A stretch of 64,000 nt of DNA from PALSA-1296 sp038210275 (GTDB taxonomy: Bacteria > Bacteroidota > Ignavibacteria > Palsa-1295), in NCBI GenBank assembly GCA_038210275.1, contig JBBQWV010000015.1, positions 1 to 64,000 of the forward strand, given 5' to 3'. This document shows positions 34,601-43,102 of this stretch, piece by piece. The notes beneath the pieces were generated by a model. It had not been told where the DNA came from. It saw only the letters and a list, made by a program, of their open reading frames with translations, and made no database searches. Within the stretch, counting starts at the first letter, position 1. Each line of letters opens with the position of its first letter. The position numbers were made by a program, and so were the translations under genes.

Positions 34601-36977
34601 AGAGATTCGCATTATTGCGAAGCGTCATGTTCTTGAATGTCAAGTCATGTCTGCCGTAAGCTATATTGATGATACTTCCCGGAGTCGTGGACTGGTTGAT
34701 GACCGTAATACCACGCTTGACAGGTTCTGCACTAAGAAGATCCGGTGTCGGAGCTAATTGGCTATTACCATCCCATACCATGTATGGGCATGACTTGTAT
34801 GACCATGAGAAGCAATACTGCTTCGTACCGGTAAAGGTAATTGTTGGATTTACGCCTTTTTTCGGTTTCCAAGTCACAACTGCATTCGGACCTGTTCCGT
34901 TAATACCGGTGAAATCAACAGCAGTCGTCGGAGTTGAAACTGTCGTGTTACCATTCTCCGTGTAATTTGCATCCGTGAGGATGAGGTTCAAATTACCGCC
35001 GATTCCGCGGAAGCGACAAGAGTCAACTGCAGCAGAGATCGTCTGGAAACGCTGACCAATGCCAACATTAATATCACCCTTCAAACGAGGGATGATGCTG
35101 AAATACGTGCATGCTGTATCGTTCGTGCGGTCGCCGTCGTTTGCCTGACGGGCAATAGCGCACATCTGATAGCATCCCGGAGCAAGAGTGCCAATATCAT
35201 TGGTCGTGTTCGGAACGTAAGACGGGAATGACATTTTTACTGCGCCTGCATCAACGTTCAACTCCGGCATGATCGTATCTGCCTTGAAGACGAGCGTGTT
35301 ATCTGAGCAGCGACGGATCTGAAGTTGTACAGGAACATCGAACAGATCGGTCACACCGACAGACTGGAAATAGGCAACCGGTTTGAAGCGAACTTTCTCC
35401 GGCTTTTCTTCCTGATCGTCTGGGTTTAAGATCGAAAGCGCTGCAACATCCGCTTCATAACGAACTAAGAATGAATTGCAAACCGTATCGTCTAAATGGT
35501 TCTGATCACTTCCGAGCAAGGTGAATCCGCACATCGTGTACGCACCGTTTTGAGTCGGTGTGAAATCCTTGAAGTTGGTATCACGAATTTGGCTGGATAA
35601 CCAGTTATTAAGAATCTGTGTATCGCGATAGACTACCACTCCCTGTGGATTGGTGATATAGATCGATACCGGAACGCCCGTCTGGTCATTCACGCCGAGG
35701 TTGCGGAATTCAAAGCTCACCGGCGTAGGAATAGCGAGCGGTGTTCTTGAGCCTAATACCGGAATCAACGGCTTAATTGCAGCAACGTTGTTCGGTGGGC
35801 TGATAATAAATTGTGTCTTTAAGATATTATCCGAAGGAAATTGATCAGCTGGCGTTGACGTATTCACCGTCCAAGTCATCGTATAGAGACCGTAGTTGAC
35901 AGGTGTATAGTTCGGGAATGTGATCGAAGGGCTGTTGCCGCCGCGAGGCAACGGTATTTGTGCAGCCGTCAGGTTCACATTGTTATCATAAGGATTTGTT
36001 GGATCGCCGGTGATCACCAAACGTAAATTCACTGCCGTCATTGCAAATCTGCCTTCGTTGGCGATTTTAGCTGTAGGAGTGATAGCGTTATTGATCAATA
36101 AGATCTGACCATTAGCAGGGTAAGTGCTCGGATTCGACCAGGATAAGTTATAATCATAACGAATTTGGAACGAGTAATTCCACGTTGGGAATTTATAGTT
36201 CTCGTTATCGTAACAACCGCAAGTAGTATTGATCGGAGCATTACCATTGCCCGGATCGGTATTACAAGCAATAGAAACATAATTTCCGCAAGTTGCGTTA
36301 ACCTTCAAACCAATACCGATCGTTTCACCATAGTTATAGTTAACAGTACCGGGGCTGGAAGCAGGTCCGTAGTTGAAGTCAATACGTGAAACAGTAGCGC
36401 CGTTGGCTGCAACTTCATAAAGAACAGCCTGATAATTACAGGTGTTTGTGAAATAGACATTCTGCCAATTCTGCGTTTCAAAAGTAACAGTACGGTTCGG
36501 TGAAGTACCGAATATAGCGTATGTGCTTTTTCCGCCCGCATTGTAGTGGTAGCCAGCGTAAGGGCGGATGGTATTATTTGAATAATAACCATAGCCATAC
36601 TGAGGGTAACCAAACTGGTTCTGGGTAAAACCGCAGCCATAGTAAGAGCCGTAATCATATGTTTGACCGTCAGGCCATTGAGCCGAACCGCCAACAATGA
36701 TATCTCCATCTTGCTCAACCTTTACCTTGTTGGTAACGGTATTGACAAAACGGAAGTTAAACGGCAAGGTGATCTCGTTGGAGACCTTGTAGTATTCGTA
36801 CTGATTAGCAGCGGTGATTTCGCTGATATCAGAACCCTGGCCAGCTATCGAACTCCAAGCGTTATGATTGGTAGTGATATCGTAGCTGGTAATGGTATAT
36901 TGTGCATGCGCAGCAGGCACTACTGCCAGCCAAGCAAACGCCAATAAACCAAGAACTAAAGCGTAGATTTTTTTCAT
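31653..36977 (-). CDS. Very large T9SS cargo protein with parallel beta-helix region
   Basis: A 1774-residue exported protein. It has a signal peptide (1-26, ending PAAHAQ) and, at the C-terminus (about 1690-1774), a classical T9SS type A sorting domain: LEQNFPNPFSGSTVFGF, then VSIRILDMTGKTV, SGTYVYELS and K-L-S-R-K-M-T-L-S-K. Residues about 30-270 are an Asn/Tyr-rich domain. About 290-640 are Ig-like repeats. About 650-1140 resemble a right-handed parallel beta-helix with many N-N-x-I-T-x-N turns. About 1150-1640 hold more Ig-like domains and a fold with SYYNDGVGSPGNKN. No catalytic motif was recognised. It is likely a cell-surface or adhesive protein. Confidence 0.85.
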   Translation of the reverse strand: MKKIYALVLGLLAFAWLAVVPAAHAQYTITSYDITTNHNAWSSIAGQGSDISEITAANQYEYYKVSNEITLPFNFRFVNTVTNKVKVEQDGDIIVGGSAQWPDGQTYDYGSYYGCGFTQNQFGYPQYGYGYYSNNTIRPYAGYHYNAGGKSTYAIFGTSPNRTVTFETQNWQNVYFTNTCNYQAVLYEVAANGATVSRIDFNYGPASSPGTVNYNYGETIGIGLKVNATCGNYVSIACNTDPGNGNAPINTTCGCYDNENYKFPTWNYSFQIRYDYNLSWSNPSTYPANGQILLINNAITPTAKIANEGRFAMTAVNLRLVITGDPTNPYDNNVNLTAAQIPLPRGGNSPSITFPNYTPVNYGLYTMTWTVNTSTPADQFPSDNILKTQFIISPPNNVAAIKPLIPVLGSRTPLAIPTPVSFEFRNLGVNDQTGVPVSIYITNPQGVVVYRDTQILNNWLSSQIRDTNFKDFTPTQNGAYTMCGFTLLGSDQNHLDDTVCNSFLVRYEADVAALSILNPDDQEEKPEKVRFKPVAYFQSVGVTDLFDVPVQLQIRRCSDNTLVFKADTIMPELNVDAGAVKMSFPSYVPNTTNDIGTLAPGCYQMCAIARQANDGDRTNDTACTYFSIIPRLKGDINVGIGQRFQTISAAVDSCRFRGIGGNLNLILTDANYTENGNTTVSTPTTAVDFTGINGTGPNAVVTWKPKKGVNPTITFTGTKQYCFSWSYKSCPYMVWDGNSQLAPTPDLLSAEPVKRGITVINQSTTPGSIINIAYGRHDLTFKNMTLRNNANLSAVSSQVIHMENIYTFTSFLQGIMDTATNNHITIDNNEIGNANVGISDIGTIPLFDINQAVFFDKRNNNNRITRNTIGSQAFPIGGIGANIGNEDGLYLGHNEVSWVTGYNASTYGGGISVANGNSINLWIDANKIHALRALPPTASTLVGIDIQQAATIYTQGSGSGQKLSTLPVSTRNRITNNMIYDMRLNPSNNTTIQPMSISTSAATYFVDNDSVFNNSFAVGNAPSMISMTRVGRPFLWNNILQDLNTNVNVNAVVYNLTVPRPMVANINSDYNDFDFRNASLFATVSEYDRATGTFIQTRNFKSLNDWRTYTQQDIHSVTGDPMFGADSLHMPNATSYILSPASNNGAWLGTGTQTLDFDGEARLVANNTPDIGADEFEGFQYVNDLAVQVITRPGGLTDNAGVVNVTAENPLAIQAIVKNQGGIQVFNRNVYSRLDVSTDNGATWNLYQPPLNGGSATSVQQVSFAVAETKTLDFVGPTIVNEAGKLFRVTVSVDPDQNNANNSISKTFKLLVKRAAVVLSYYNDGVGSPGNKNKDSVAAALQRLGVPYDSIDRVAFGTNDIDYTPWWTVVWSMGNQATAYNGPLGVGAISLKEENEIIRYLGAGQTWAKKSLVIAGENIAQYNDPTSAFRQLNNVITDQELMANWLHTQYVARYPGLNYPAALPTAYRGLINGVGNYFKFSDSLFATSPDVIKVNPVTGGVGENISRVGYTYAIHPSTPLDSGAATAWTGSTYNVVFYAFDWADGLQSVNFRDGEVLPVNVSGSTRLLRGALDFIQSFRGTVLPVEFTDVKGSALKTGNQITWSVATQKSVDHYEVEMLDGSNWNWVGEAKASSATNYSLMHTAPAAFEVGKSFTYRVVSVDLDGSRSASKSVSFGRTGEGVEFSLEQNFPNPFSGSTVFGFTLPENGTVSIRILDMTGKTVATPVNSVDYATGKNSFNMNVTNLASGTYVYELSFVNANGEVSKLSRKMTLSK

Positions 36978-37298
36978 GTCTGTAATACGTTAATTATGAA
37001 GTTGGAAATGTTATTTATTTTCAAAATTCTCCCGGAAAATACCTCTCCAACCAGAGATCGATCCGTTTCCTACAAAACAATGACACGCGAACATACCAAT
37101 TTGTGACACTCCCTAAAAATTATTTTTTTGGGGAAATAGTCACCTTGGCACTATATTCGAACTTCAAATATACGGAATATTTTGGGGTTTCGTTCAAAAT
37201 CCGTATTTTTCTCCTAAAACCGGCAATCTGAAATAATGTGGGTAAATAATATTATTGAGAGCTGGGCACACTGCCGCCAATGGTAATGTTGAGTATTT
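36978..37298. other. Divergent intergenic region
   Basis: A 321-base AT-rich gap between the T9SS giant on the minus strand and the GT39-like gene on the plus strand. It holds the minus-strand promoter at 37165-37197. A segment near 37109-37145 could form a GTGAC/GTCAC-based hairpin in the T9SS leader. No plus-strand -7 box is certain. No RNA gene was seen. Confidence 0.5.
37165..37197 (-). promoter_or_regulatory. Promoter for the T9SS giant (TTG/TATATTTG)
   Basis: On the minus strand TTG (37195-37197) and TATATTTG (37165-37172) with a 22-base spacer match the Bacteroidota consensus. It predicts a leader of about 180 bases before the ATG at 36977. Confidence 0.6.
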
Positions 37299-38603
37299 AT
37301 GCGAGTTTTTCCGTTTCGAAAAGCTAATCTCTATCTTTATCCACTTCTTGCAGCCACCGTCCTCCGGTTGGCGGCTCTTCCATTTATTGATCTTTCAACG
37401 AAGGCTTTATTGGAGTATGGTATCATTGCCCGAAATCTCTTGGCTGGTTTAGGGTATTCTTTCTCATGGCTTCATACCGATAGCAGCATCGTTGTTCTCC
37501 CTACGGCTTATATGCCGCCGGGACAGGTTTTTATCCATTACGGTATTCTTTCAGTCTTCGGCGAAAGTTCAGTGGGGGTGATCGCTCTCTATATTTTTCA
37601 GATCATTCAAGTATGCGCCTTCATCTATCTGATAGGCAAGATAAGCGCACTTCTTTTTGACTCAAAGAAAGCAACACTTACCACGATCTGGCTCGCGGCG
37701 ATCTACCCACCCTTCATTTATGTAACGATGACGTTCGGAGTAACAAGTTCGGCGCTTCTGCTTAATGCGCTCGTACTCTATATAGGTGTCCGATTTTCTG
37801 AAGCATTGCGAAGTGGTAGGAATTATAAAAAGCTCACTCTTGCCTTTGGCGGATGCTGCGGATTACTTTTGCTTTTCAGGGGAGAATCACCCATCATTAT
37901 TCTCGGAACATTGGCGCTGATTCTTTATTCAAATCGGGATAAGTTGAGGCGGTCTCTTCTCTGGATCAGTTTTGGAGGACTGACATCACTTGCAATTCTC
38001 TCTCCGTGGATAATCCGAAATTATATAGAATTTGACCGCTTCATTCCGATTAGTACCAATAGCGGGTTTAATTTTTGGCGCGGAAATAATCCTCAGTCCT
38101 CCGGAAGCGCATGGACTGAAAGCGGGGGACCGCTTTGGTCATCAGATGAAATTTGGCATGAGCTTGAGCCTTACCTTGATCAAAAAGGAGATTACGATAA
38201 AATTAATTCTGAAGTTCATAGCAGAGAGGCATGGAAATGGATTCGGGAGAATCCAACAGTAGCCGGACTGCTCTCATTAAAGAAAGCTGCGATCCTCTGG
38301 ACAGTGGATATTCGCAATAAAATGGGAGGGACGTTTGCATATATAATACTGTATGGCTTGACACTTGCCTCGCTCATTGTGGGAATATATTATGTTCGCC
38401 GAAATAAGGTTTCGCAAACAAACGAGAATGCAAGGATAGGATTTCAGATAATGATCCTATGGTGTATTCTGATGACGATCATCTCAATGATATTCTTTCC
38501 ATTACCTCGATTTCAGGTGCTGCTTATAGGGATTTACTTCCCAATTATAGGATATGGGGTTTCAGAGCTTACAGAGCGTTACTTTCCAAAACAAAAGTCG
38601 TAG
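37299..38603 (+). CDS. GT39/ArnT-like membrane glycosyltransferase
   Basis: A 434-residue integral membrane protein with about ten to eleven transmembrane segments, of the GT-C fold with a PMT/ArnT-like layout. The first external loop has EYGIIARNLLAGLGY and the next ends in PPG-Q-V-F-I. Such transferases use polyprenyl-phosphate sugars to modify lipids or proteins. The C-terminal part contains an extracellular loop with FWRGNNPQ and HELEPYLDQ. Specific substrate unknown. It is followed after 71 bases by the PTPS-folE pair on the same strand. Confidence 0.75.
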   Translation: MRVFPFRKANLYLYPLLAATVLRLAALPFIDLSTKALLEYGIIARNLLAGLGYSFSWLHTDSSIVVLPTAYMPPGQVFIHYGILSVFGESSVGVIALYIFQIIQVCAFIYLIGKISALLFDSKKATLTTIWLAAIYPPFIYVTMTFGVTSSALLLNALVLYIGVRFSEALRSGRNYKKLTLAFGGCCGLLLLFRGESPIIILGTLALILYSNRDKLRRSLLWISFGGLTSLAILSPWIIRNYIEFDRFIPISTNSGFNFWRGNNPQSSGSAWTESGGPLWSSDEIWHELEPYLDQKGDYDKINSEVHSREAWKWIRENPTVAGLLSLKKAAILWTVDIRNKMGGTFAYIILYGLTLASLIVGIYYVRRNKVSQTNENARIGFQIMILWCILMTIISMIFFPLPRFQVLLIGIYFPIIGYGVSELTERYFPKQKS

Positions 38604-38674
38604 GAGACTTCAGATTTTTTTGGCAAGGAAATATTCTCAGATTTTGTTACTACACTCACTATTGCCAATTCATT

Positions 38675-39157
38675 ATGATTTACGTTACTCGTAAAGCCCA
38701 TTTTTCTGCTGCGCATCGTCTGTATAATCCGACGTTCTCGGATGAGCGGAATGAGGCAACCTTCGATAAGTGCAACAATCCAATGGGGCATGGGCATAAT
38801 TATACTATAGAGGTAACCGTTGCCGGAATCCCAGACCCACTGACAGGATACGTCATTGATCTGAAAAAACTTTCGGCGTTAATGGATGAATATATTATTG
38901 ATAAGGTTGACCATAAGCATTTGAATTTTGATGTTCCTGAACTTCGAGGAATTATCCCGACAGCGGAAAATATTGCGGTGGTATTCTGGCAGATGTTGGA
39001 AACGAAGATCACAAGCGGCAAACTTCATGCGATAAAGGTTTTTGAAAGTGATAATAATTTTGTTGAATATAAAGGCGAACCGGTAGGAAAGATCGCACGG
39101 TATGAAGATCATGCCAATGTGAATATAGAAAAAACTTTTCTGCCGTTAACCAACTGA
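38675..39157 (+). CDS. 6-pyruvoyltetrahydropterin synthase/QueD family protein (PTPS-like)
   Basis: A 160-residue T-fold enzyme. Zinc ligands are His14 (SAAHRL) and His39/His41 (GHGHNY). The catalytic cysteine is Cys33 in CNNPMGHGHNY. The motif CNNPxGHGHNY, the D-H-K-x-L-x-x-D-V-P stretch, T-A-E-N-I-A-V and F-E-S-D-N-N-F-V-E-Y-K-G-E follow the eukaryotic PTPS sequence closely. In bacteria QueD makes 6-carboxytetrahydropterin for queuosine, while PTPS makes a tetrahydrobiopterin precursor. The likeness favours PTPS. The ATG at 38675 was chosen because an open frame upstream overlaps the GT gene. It lies 5 bases before folE. Confidence 0.85.
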   Translation: MIYVTRKAHFSAAHRLYNPTFSDERNEATFDKCNNPMGHGHNYTIEVTVAGIPDPLTGYVIDLKKLSALMDEYIIDKVDHKHLNFDVPELRGIIPTAENIAVVFWQMLETKITSGKLHAIKVFESDNNFVEYKGEPVGKIARYEDHANVNIEKTFLPLTN

Positions 39158-39162
39158 TACGT

Positions 39163-39843
39163 ATGACACCAATAACAACATTACCCGGACAATTAGAAAC
39201 AACAGACCATCTTTCACACGACGAGCTGGAAAGCATGGAGTTAGGGAAAAATGAGCTTCCGTACCAGAAAGAAGGAATGGCATCCGATCCGATGATTCGT
39301 GCGCTTACTCGCTCATTACTTATTGAATTGGGAGAAGATCCTGATCGCTGCGGCTTAAAAAGCACTCCGCATCGCGTTGCAAAATCCATGAAATATCTGA
39401 CAAGCGGATATGATATGGATATTGAGAAAGTCTTGAACGGTGCGATCTTCAAAGAAGAGTACGATGAAATGGTCATCGTCAAAGATATAGATTTTTTCTC
39501 GCTCTGCGAACATCACATGTTGCCGTTCTTCGGTAAAGCACATATCGCTTATATTCCAAAAGGCAAGATCGTTGGGCTTTCGAAGTTACCGAGGATCGTT
39601 GAAGTGTTTTCGCGCCGTTTACAGGTTCAGGAGCGCATGACGCGACAAATCGCTGATACGCTTATGGAGCATTTACAGCCGCAGGGAGTTGCCGTTGTCA
39701 CGGAAGCTCATCACTTATGTATGATGATGCGCGGAGTTGAAAAGCAAAATTCTGTTACGACTGCAAGTGCGATGACCGGAGTCTTCAAAGAATCGCAGAC
39801 ACGAGCGGAGTTTATGACGCTGATCGGGAGCAGGCTATCGTAA
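39163..39843 (+). CDS. folE: GTP cyclohydrolase I
   Basis: A 226-residue type I enzyme that converts GTP to dihydroneopterin triphosphate, the shared precursor of folate and tetrahydropterins. The zinc ligands are Cys115, His118 (SLCEHHML) and Cys186 (HHLCMMMRG). The motifs GEDPDRCGLKSTPHRVAK and KIVGLSKLPRIV are diagnostic. The N-terminal 40 residues are an acidic extension. It is 5 bases downstream of the PTPS-like gene, so the two should be transcribed together and supply one pterin pathway. Confidence 0.97.
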   Translation: MTPITTLPGQLETTDHLSHDELESMELGKNELPYQKEGMASDPMIRALTRSLLIELGEDPDRCGLKSTPHRVAKSMKYLTSGYDMDIEKVLNGAIFKEEYDEMVIVKDIDFFSLCEHHMLPFFGKAHIAYIPKGKIVGLSKLPRIVEVFSRRLQVQERMTRQIADTLMEHLQPQGVAVVTEAHHLCMMMRGVEKQNSVTTASAMTGVFKESQTRAEFMTLIGSRLS

Positions 39844-39853
39844 TTTTTTCCTT

Positions 39854-41152
39854 CTAAGCCGCCAATGCTAATAGTCTCTCAACTCTTTCCAAATTTCTGT
39901 GATGTACTGAAAGTTTTAATATCACAGACTTCTCACCAAACTTGCGATCTGTAACTTCGGCAAGTTCATGAAGGCGTGAGGCTATCTCATAATGACCGAG
40001 CGGCACTTCAACCGTCATCTCGCTTGATGATTCAGAAATAACTTTTTCGATCTCCTCTTTTAGCGCAGTAATACCAACGCCTTTCGATGCGCTGATGAAG
40101 ACACAATGTTTATAATGCGCATGAAGCTCTTCGAATTTATGGCGATCTTCTTTTGGGACAAGATCGGTTTTATTAAAGACCATGATCACAGGCTTGTCGT
40201 TCGCATTGAGAGATTCTAATGTTTGTTCGACGACCGTAATATGTTCATCCATATCGGTATGATGCACATCAACTACATGCAGTAAAATATCTGCCTGCTC
40301 AACTTCAGCAAGTGTAGATCGGAACGAAGCGATAAGCTTCGGAGGAAGTTTGCGAATAAAGCCTACGGTATCAGTGAGTAAAATTTTCCTCCCATGTGAT
40401 AAGCCGACTGCGCGAGTCGTTGCATCGAGCGTTGCAAAAAGCCTGTCTTCGACAAATACATCTCCGGCTGAGATCGTATTCAGAAGTGAAGATTTTCCTG
40501 CGTTCGTATAACCGACAAGCGCAACTCTTGCAAGTTCATCGGACGAGCCTTCACGCCGTGTCTGCTGCTGACGTTCGATCGCGACAAGTTTATCTTTAAG
40601 TTTTGAAATTCTGGTATTAATAAGACGGCGATCAGTTTCGATCTGCGTTTCGCCGGGTCCTTTCGTACCAATGCCGCCATATTGTTTGGATAAGTGCGTC
40701 CATTGACGAGTCAAACGTGGAAGGAAATATTCAAGCTGCGCAAGCTCGATCTGCGTTTTTGCTTCGCTCGTTCTTGCGCGAGATGCAAAAATATCGAGAA
40801 TAAGTCCGCTCCGGTCAAGCACTTTAATACCTAACTCAGTTTCCAGATTGCGAACTTGCACCGGAGAAAGATCGTCATCGAAGATCACGAGCTGAAGCGA
40901 AAGCATTTCGGCATGACCTTTTAATTCTGCTACTTTTCCCTTGCCAAGATAGGTAGCGCCATCAGGCAGAGCTTTCTCCTGCGTCATACGCAAGAGCACA
41001 TCGGCTCCGGCAGTATCGGCTAATTGAACAAGTTCATCGAGATGCTCAGCGGCTTCGCGGCGGGATGATTCTTTATTGGAGCGAATAAGTACGACAACAG
41101 CAGCGCGCTCCCGCTCCTTGTTGGTAGAAAAATAGGCGTATGTGTCTTTCAA
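39854..41152 (-). CDS. hflX: GTPase HflX
   Basis: A 432-residue ribosome-associated GTPase. The N-terminal HflX domain includes GATYLGKGKVAEL and DDDLSPVQVRNLE and the glycine-rich helical segment PRLTRQWTHLSKQYGGIGTKGPGE split across it. The G domain has GYTNAGKSSL (P-loop), DTVGFI, NKTD and the SAS(K)G-like SASKG. HflX splits or rescues stalled 70S ribosomes under stress. It overlaps no neighbour. It lies 12 bases after the toxin gene stop on the same strand. Confidence 0.95.
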   Translation of the reverse strand: MKDTYAYFSTNKERERAAVVVLIRSNKESSRREAAEHLDELVQLADTAGADVLLRMTQEKALPDGATYLGKGKVAELKGHAEMLSLQLVIFDDDLSPVQVRNLETELGIKVLDRSGLILDIFASRARTSEAKTQIELAQLEYFLPRLTRQWTHLSKQYGGIGTKGPGETQIETDRRLINTRISKLKDKLVAIERQQQTRREGSSDELARVALVGYTNAGKSSLLNTISAGDVFVEDRLFATLDATTRAVGLSHGRKILLTDTVGFIRKLPPKLIASFRSTLAEVEQADILLHVVDVHHTDMDEHITVVEQTLESLNANDKPVIMVFNKTDLVPKEDRHKFEELHAHYKHCVFISASKGVGITALKEEIEKVISESSSEMTVEVPLGHYEIASRLHELAEVTDRKFGEKSVILKLSVHHRNLERVERLLALAA

Positions 41153-41164
41153 ATGTTTTTTTAC

Positions 41165-41629
41165 TTAGGCTGACAGAATTTCTTCCATCGTAAAAATAGT
41201 AATAATTGAAGAAAAACGTTCGAAATCTTTTTTATTTTGTGTAATGAGTGTAGAAATATTATGAGCCATCATTGTAGCAACGATATTTGCATCATGAATC
41301 TTTCTTCCTCTGATTATGACTTTTTCCAAAATACTTAGAAGATTGGACGTAACCTTTGCGTCGTCTTCAGCTATACTAAAAGTATTTTCAAATAAACAAA
41401 TCCTTTCAACAATGAGTGGTATTGGAAGTGGTTTAATTGCAGGATCTACCTTCGTTACCGCTGAGATATACTCTCGTAAAATTTGACGACTAATCCATAA
41501 ATTTTCATACTGGTTATCTATCTTTTCTAAAGATTTTAAGGCAATCGAATGAAAGGGAGTCTCAATAATATTCGCGTAAACCAAGATATTCGTGTCAATA
41601 AATATCGATCTATCGTCCATTATCATCAT
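41165..41629 (-). CDS. PIN-domain toxin (VapC-like)
   Basis: A 154-residue PIN-family RNase. The acidic metal-binding residues are Asp12 (FIDTNILVYA), Glu53 (LREYISA), Asp113 (IHDANIVATM) and Asp135 (NKKDFERF). Type II VapC toxins cleave tRNA or rRNA to stop growth. The start overlaps the antitoxin by about 20 bases (first ATG) or 11 bases (fourth Met at 41620). It is AT-richer than its neighbours hflX and nadA, as expected of a mobile two-gene module. Confidence 0.85.
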   Translation of the reverse strand: MMIMDDRSIFIDTNILVYANIIETPFHSIALKSLEKIDNQYENLWISRQILREYISAVTKVDPAIKPLPIPLIVERICLFENTFSIAEDDAKVTSNLLSILEKVIIRGRKIHDANIVATMMAHNISTLITQNKKDFERFSSIITIFTMEEILSA

Positions 41630-41843
41630 ATAAATCTTCTCTTCTCATCGAAAATCCTTCAGGCCAACCGCCTAAAGAATCGACAGGAAAATTATCAAAT
41701 CTGCCCTTTTTGGCTTTCTTTTCTTCTTTTTTTTCATCCAAAAGAAAGGTGGTATGGTATATCCCTGGAAGAATATCCTCTGGTACCTGCCCGAAAATGT
41801 TATGGCTAACATCCACTTGAATATCTGTTTCGATGGTTCTCAT
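41610..41843 (-). CDS. Antitoxin of the PIN toxin pair
   Basis: A 77-residue small acidic protein. The ATG at 41843 opens MRTIETDIQVDVS. The C-terminus with WPEGFSMRREDLYDDNGR is typical of antitoxins paired with PIN toxins of this type, where the tail fills the toxin active site. The middle is rich in Lys/Glu. The frame is open upstream to 41936, but that would overlap nadA. Its last bases overlap the toxin start, the usual order antitoxin then toxin. Confidence 0.75.
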   Translation of the reverse strand: MRTIETDIQVDVSHNIFGQVPEDILPGIYHTTFLLDEKKEEKKAKKGRFDNFPVDSLGGWPEGFSMRREDLYDDNGR

Positions 41844-41881
41844 ATCTATTTTAACGGAGAAGGGGCGGGGGATGTTCCATT

Positions 41882-43030
41882 TCAGACAGCCTTCTTCGTT
41901 ACTTCTAACATCCGCTCCAATGCAACTCTCGCCCATTTCTTATCGGAGTCTTCGACCATGATCTGATTTTTTACAATGCCTTTATCTATGTCTTCTAAAA
42001 TCCCGAGCAATGCTTCAGGAGAAATGCGATACATCGTTGCGCATTCACAGGCATAGGGAGCAAGTGTAGTAATGAATTTATCAGGATTTTCTTTTTTCAG
42101 GCGATTAACAAGATGGTGCTCGGTACCAATTGCCCAACTCGTTCCGGAAGCTGCATCTTCTATCGTTTTGCAAATGAAAGAGGTCGAGCCGACAAGATCG
42201 GCTTTCTTCACAACGTCGAAGGAGCATTCGGGATGAACAATGACGGTGATGCCAGGATATAAAGCTCGCATAATATCCGAATGAGATGGCTGAAAATGCT
42301 GATGGACGGAACAATGTCCGCGCCAAAGAATTATTTTAGCTTTTGCGATCTGTTCTTTTGTTAAGCCACCAAGTCCACCCTGTGATTGGTCGAAGAGAAC
42401 GATCTCATCAAGTGGAATGCCCATCTGATAGAATGCGGTGTTTCTGCCGAGATGCTGATCCGGAAAGAAGAATATTTTTTCGAAGCCTTGGGCGAAAGCC
42501 CACTCGTATAAAAATTTATTATTCGAACTTGTCGAAACTGCTCCGCCATGCTCGCCGCAGAATGCTTTGATCGCGGCGCTGGAATTCATATAGGTGATGG
42601 GGCAGATCTTCTTTGTATCGGTTACTTCACTGAGAGCATCCCATGCATCAAGCACTTGCTCAGTTCGCGCCATATCGCTCATGGAACAGCCTGCTTTGAG
42701 GTCAGGCAAAATTACTTTCTGCTTATCGCCGCTCAGCACATCGGCAGTTTCTGCCATAAAATGTACTCCGCAGAAGATGATGAATTCCCTGTCAGATAAA
42801 TTTGCAGCATATCGCGCAAGTTCAAATGAATCACCCGTTTTATCAGCGAATTGAATAATATCATCTCGCTGATAATGGTGACCGAGGATGACAACTTTAT
42901 CGTAAAGCTTTGCTTTGAGCGCATGAATCCGCGAAACCACTTCCTGGGAAGTTGTTTCCGAAGAAAGGAAATCTTCGACGGTGGCGTCGGAGAGAGCGGG
43001 TTTAATAACAGGTAGTTCTAATGTATTCAT
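41882..43030 (-). CDS. nadA: Quinolinate synthase
   Basis: A 382-residue iron-sulphur enzyme that condenses iminoaspartate and dihydroxyacetone phosphate to quinolinate. The [4Fe-4S] cysteines are in KAGCSM, GHCSVH and YACECATM. Other markers are VILGHHYQRDDI near the start, the YMNSSAAIKAFC region and SGTSWAIGTEHHLVNRL. NAD de novo synthesis would need nadB and nadC, which are not in the window. It is preceded by an inverted repeat and followed by the toxin-antitoxin pair. Confidence 0.96.
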   Translation of the reverse strand: MNTLELPVIKPALSDATVEDFLSSETTSQEVVSRIHALKAKLYDKVVILGHHYQRDDIIQFADKTGDSFELARYAANLSDREFIIFCGVHFMAETADVLSGDKQKVILPDLKAGCSMSDMARTEQVLDAWDALSEVTDTKKICPITYMNSSAAIKAFCGEHGGAVSTSSNNKFLYEWAFAQGFEKIFFFPDQHLGRNTAFYQMGIPLDEIVLFDQSQGGLGGLTKEQIAKAKIILWRGHCSVHQHFQPSHSDIMRALYPGITVIVHPECSFDVVKKADLVGSTSFICKTIEDAASGTSWAIGTEHHLVNRLKKENPDKFITTLAPYACECATMYRISPEALLGILEDIDKGIVKNQIMVEDSDKKWARVALERMLEVTKKAV

Positions 43031-43039
43031 TCTCTATTA

Positions 43040-43090
43040 GTGGGACGGACTTTAGTCCGTCATTAAAGAACGGACTAAAGTCCGTTCCAC
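43040..43090. repeat. Perfect-arm inverted repeat between nadA and ygfZ
   Basis: GTGGGACGGACTTTAGTCCG at 43040 onward pairs with its complement at 43070-43090 over 21 bases with one mismatch. Each arm is itself a small palindrome ACGGACT/AGTCCGT. It lies 10 bases before the start of nadA, on the upstream side. It looks like a dispersed palindromic element rather than a terminator, as no T-run follows. Confidence 0.7.
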
Positions 43091-43102
43091 TATTTTTACA
43101 AC

